From: Sedimentisphaerales bacterium
GTDB lineage: Bacteria; Planctomycetota; Phycisphaerae; Sedimentisphaerales; SM23-30
Direction of reading: 5' to 3'
Assembly (NCBI GenBank): GCA_030636065.1
Contig: DAOVXR010000088.1
Span: 1-7,079 of the forward strand
Length of the DNA stretch: 7,079 nt
This document shows, piece after piece, positions 5,401-7,079 of this stretch (position 1 is its first letter; every line of letters starts with the position of its first letter). A program made the translations under genes and the position numbers. Under the pieces are notes generated by a model. That model searched no databases. It was not told the DNA's origin and was given only the letters and a program-made list of their open reading frames with translations.

Positions 5401-6706
5401 CTTTCGGCGGCGTTACGACATGAATACATACTGTTTCTTCTTTTACTATGTCTAATTTGTTCATATCTTCCAGTGCTTTGTTCATATCGCCCTGGCAGGC
5501 CAGGTGAGTCATAATAACCACCGGCACACGATCGTTGCTTTTACTTTCATGTTGCAGACAGGCTGAGATGCTGATTTTCCTTTCGCCGAGGACATTCGCG
5601 ATTTGTGCGAACACACCGGGCTGATCTACTACTGTGAGTCGCAAATAAAATCGGCTGACAATTTCTTCCGGCGGACACATAAGGGTCGGCTCGGTTATAT
5701 ACCCCAGGGCCGGCGTGGTGTCGAAAACTCGTTGGGCATTGCCCCTGGCCACATCGATAATATCGGCTGCCACGGCACTTGCCGTAGGCATCATCCCTGC
5801 GCCCCGGCCGTAATAGGACGTGTGCCCGACCGCATCGCCGAAAATGCTGACAGCGTTGAACGGCCCTGACACCTGGGCCAGCGGCTCATGCCCGTTGATA
5901 AACGAGGGATGAACCCGCAGTGACAGGCCGGCGTCAGTCTGCTCGGCGATTGCCAACAGTTTCATTGCGTAGCCCATTTCCCTGCCGTAATGAATATCAG
6001 TTAGTTGTATATTTTCGATCCCATTGGTGCTGATGTCCCGGTAGTTGATTTTTTTTCCGTAAGCCAACAGACCCAGGATGGCCAGTTTATGGGCGCTGTC
6101 AGAGCCGTTGACATCCAGGGTAGGGTCGGCCTCGGCGAAGCCGGCCGCCTGGGCCTCTTTCAGAGCTACCTCGTATTCTTTGCCGGCTTCGCTCATCTCG
6201 CTGAGGATATAATTACAGGTGCCGTTGACGATGCCGTACATCGTACTGATACGATTTGCCGCCAGTCCCATGCGAATTGCGTTGACTACCGGAATCCCAC
6301 CACAGCAACTGGCCTCGAAGGACACACAGCGGTTATATTGTCGGGCTGTTTCGAAGATTTCCTCGCCCCGCTCGGCTAACAGGGCTTTATTTGCGGTTAC
6401 TACGTCCTTACCGGCTGCCAGCAGTTTTTTTTGTATCTCAGCCGCTATTTCCGTACCGCCCACCAGTTCGACAGCGATGCTCACCTCATCGTCGGACAGT
6501 ACCTTTTCCAGATCGTTATGTAGCATCCCTTCGGGCAGTGTTACCGGTCGCGGACGCACCAGGTCCATATCCACCACATGGGCCAATTCCAGTTGCAGGC
6601 CGGTTTTATGGGTGATTTCCTCTGCGTTTTTCTGCAGAATCTTCGCCACACCGCTGCCGACGACACCGAACCCTATAATGGCTATTTTGACTTTTTGTGT
6701 TTCCAT
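5393..6706 (-). CDS. hom: Homoserine dehydrogenase with C-terminal ACT domain
   Basis: This cytoplasmic enzyme reduces aspartate semialdehyde to homoserine with NAD(P)H, the branch point leading to threonine and methionine. The 437 residues match the usual length of monofunctional ACT-containing enzymes. Visible in order are the Rossmann nucleotide loop GFGVVGSG (residues 12-19), ANKALL (105-110, Lys107), the substrate region EASCCGGIPV (131-140), GIVNGTCNYIL (158-168), and EADPTLDVNGSDSAHK (192-207), where Asp203 and Lys207 occupy the family's catalytic Asp/Lys positions. An ACT domain fills about residues 352-430 and begins YLRLTVVDQPGVFAQIA; in this family it usually mediates threonine feedback. 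The ATG start leaves only a short extension before the Rossmann strand. AGAGGA lies 12 nt upstream, a rather long spacing. Its last 8 bp overlap the next gene, which implies translational coupling. It is probably the first gene of the operon. Family assignment is secure; cofactor preference and effector are inferred. Confidence 0.97.
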   Translation of the reverse strand: METQKVKIAIIGFGVVGSGVAKILQKNAEEITHKTGLQLELAHVVDMDLVRPRPVTLPEGMLHNDLEKVLSDDEVSIAVELVGGTEIAAEIQKKLLAAGKDVVTANKALLAERGEEIFETARQYNRCVSFEASCCGGIPVVNAIRMGLAANRISTMYGIVNGTCNYILSEMSEAGKEYEVALKEAQAAGFAEADPTLDVNGSDSAHKLAILGLLAYGKKINYRDISTNGIENIQLTDIHYGREMGYAMKLLAIAEQTDAGLSLRVHPSFINGHEPLAQVSGPFNAVSIFGDAVGHTSYYGRGAGMMPTASAVAADIIDVARGNAQRVFDTTPALGYITEPTLMCPPEEIVSRFYLRLTVVDQPGVFAQIANVLGERKISISACLQHESKSNDRVPVVIMTHLACQGDMNKALEDMNKLDIVKEETVCIHVVTPPKDE

Positions 6707-6732
6707 TACGACTCGTTTTCCTCTGTTTGTAC

Positions 6733-6765
6733 GCCCTAACCATCCTTATAATCTATACTTAGGGC
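6733..6765. promoter_or_regulatory. Inverted repeat ahead of hom, possible operator or leader hairpin
   Basis: Perfect 7-bp arms gccctaa (6733-6739) and ttagggc (6759-6765) flank a 19-bp AT-rich centre holding TATAA-like sequence. It lies about 27-60 bp before the hom ATG. The spacing of the arm centres, 26 bp, is near two and a half helical turns. It could bind a dimeric repressor or form a weak leader hairpin. No leader peptide rich in threonine or methionine codons was found here. Confidence 0.35.
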
Positions 6766-6783
6766 AAATAAAGCCGGAACGGC

Positions 6784-6812
6784 AGATTAGCTTATCTAAC
6801 GGCTTAGGTCAA
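6784..6812 (-). promoter_or_regulatory. Candidate sigma-70-type promoter for the hom operon
   Basis: On the minus strand TTGACC (6807-6812) matches five of six bases of the -35 consensus. After exactly 17 bp comes TAATCT (6784-6789), a weak -10 box matching about three of six. Transcription would start about 70 bp before the hom ATG and include the inverted repeat at 6733-6765. An AT-rich TATAGATTATAAG segment nearer the gene lacks a good -35 partner. This is a motif match only. Confidence 0.35.
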
Positions 6813-7079
6813 GTTAAATTCAGGAAAACACCGGCAGGTAATTCAGGCGGCACACAACCAGCACTTCTGCGATTGTTTATTTAATGTGTGAGTTCAACTC
6901 CCAAGCGTTACACATTTATATTACAAATGAGACCTTATAAACTCATTAAGAGAAAACTCGTCTGGGCAGACACCCAGCAAGCTGGGCTTCCCACCGCAGT
7001 TCCGGCTCCAACTTCAATTACTACGTCACCCTCAAAGTTCTGACGGATTTTCGTGTGCCGTTGGCACCAAATTGGGGCC
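6813..7079. other. Upstream region without a confident gene, with several palindromes
   Basis: No convincing gene was found. A hairpin with arms aatgtgt (6883-6889) and acacatt (6910-6916) lies mid-region. From 6960 the sequence is dense in short palindromes: gtctg/cagac (6960-6971), ctggg/cccag (6962-6977), cccag/ctggg (6973-6986, competing with the previous one) and gtgcc/ggcac (7055-7067). The minus strand has a 47-codon open frame entering from the right edge and stopping at 6935-6937, and the plus strand is open from 6950 to the edge without a start codon. Neither translation was recognised. The segment could be the tail of a neighbouring gene, a structured RNA or a repeat. Confidence 0.4.

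Noticed and set aside
6219..6884. A 221-codon open frame on the plus strand over the hom start and upstream region.
   Set aside because: Most of it is antisense to the conserved N-terminal half of hom, with a Ser/Thr/Arg-rich composition typical of antisense frames. No ribosome binding site or domain is visible.
6883..6916. The tRNA T-arm-like stretch gagttcaactc near 6890-6900.
   Set aside because: The seven-base loop and the rest of a tRNA cloverleaf (anticodon arm, acceptor stem, D arm) cannot be placed around it. It is a small palindrome only.
6935..7078. A 47-codon minus-strand frame entering from the right edge, as the tail of an upstream gene.
   Set aside because: It is too short to judge, has no recognised motif, and overlaps palindromes; the opposite strand is open as well. 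It is kept only as a possibility in the region note.

Overview
The window holds six complete protein-coding genes, all on the minus strand. In transcription order, from right to left, they are: hom (homoserine dehydrogenase), a cofactor-independent phosphoglycerate mutase-like gene that is probably the homoserine kinase, lysC (aspartate kinase), a manC-type mannose-1-phosphate guanylyltransferase, ruvX (RuvC-fold resolvase) and tatC (Tat translocase core) with a very large insertion. No rRNA, tRNA, CRISPR array, transposase or phage gene was recognised.

The organism is a bacterium of about 50% GC. The join of hom, a phosphoglycerate mutase-like kinase and a lysine/threonine-type aspartate kinase, together with the enlarged TatC periplasmic loop, suggests Planctomycetota (Phycisphaerae-like) or a similar deep Gram-negative lineage. 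This rests on gene order and protein style only and is tentative.

Layout from right to left. 6707-7079 is non-coding or uncertain: palindromes at the edge, a possible TTGACC-type promoter, and a 7-bp inverted repeat just ahead of hom. hom and the mutase-like gene overlap by 8 bp. A 112-bp spacer with a compound palindrome precedes lysC. A 60-bp spacer made largely of a 7-bp tandem repeat precedes manC. ruvX follows after 17 bp and tatC after 4 bp. At the left end, behind tatC, lie two related palindromic elements and a third hairpin.

The first three genes form an aspartate-family module: LysC makes aspartyl phosphate, Hom makes homoserine, and the mutase-like enzyme would phosphorylate homoserine for threonine synthesis. 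Aspartate-semialdehyde dehydrogenase and threonine synthase are not in the window. lysC also carries an in-frame internal start with a strong ribosome binding site at the place where alpha2-beta2 aspartokinases begin their separate regulatory beta subunit. The last three genes (sugar nucleotide synthesis, nucleic acid processing, protein export) are unrelated housekeeping genes that appear simply to be co-transcribed.

The less ordinary signals are the TatC insertion and its proline-rich hexad repeats, the sequence shared between the edge of that insertion and the downstream palindromic elements, the ACTCNNN heptads that run through two successive stop codons, the probable non-orthologous homoserine kinase, and the internal lysC start.
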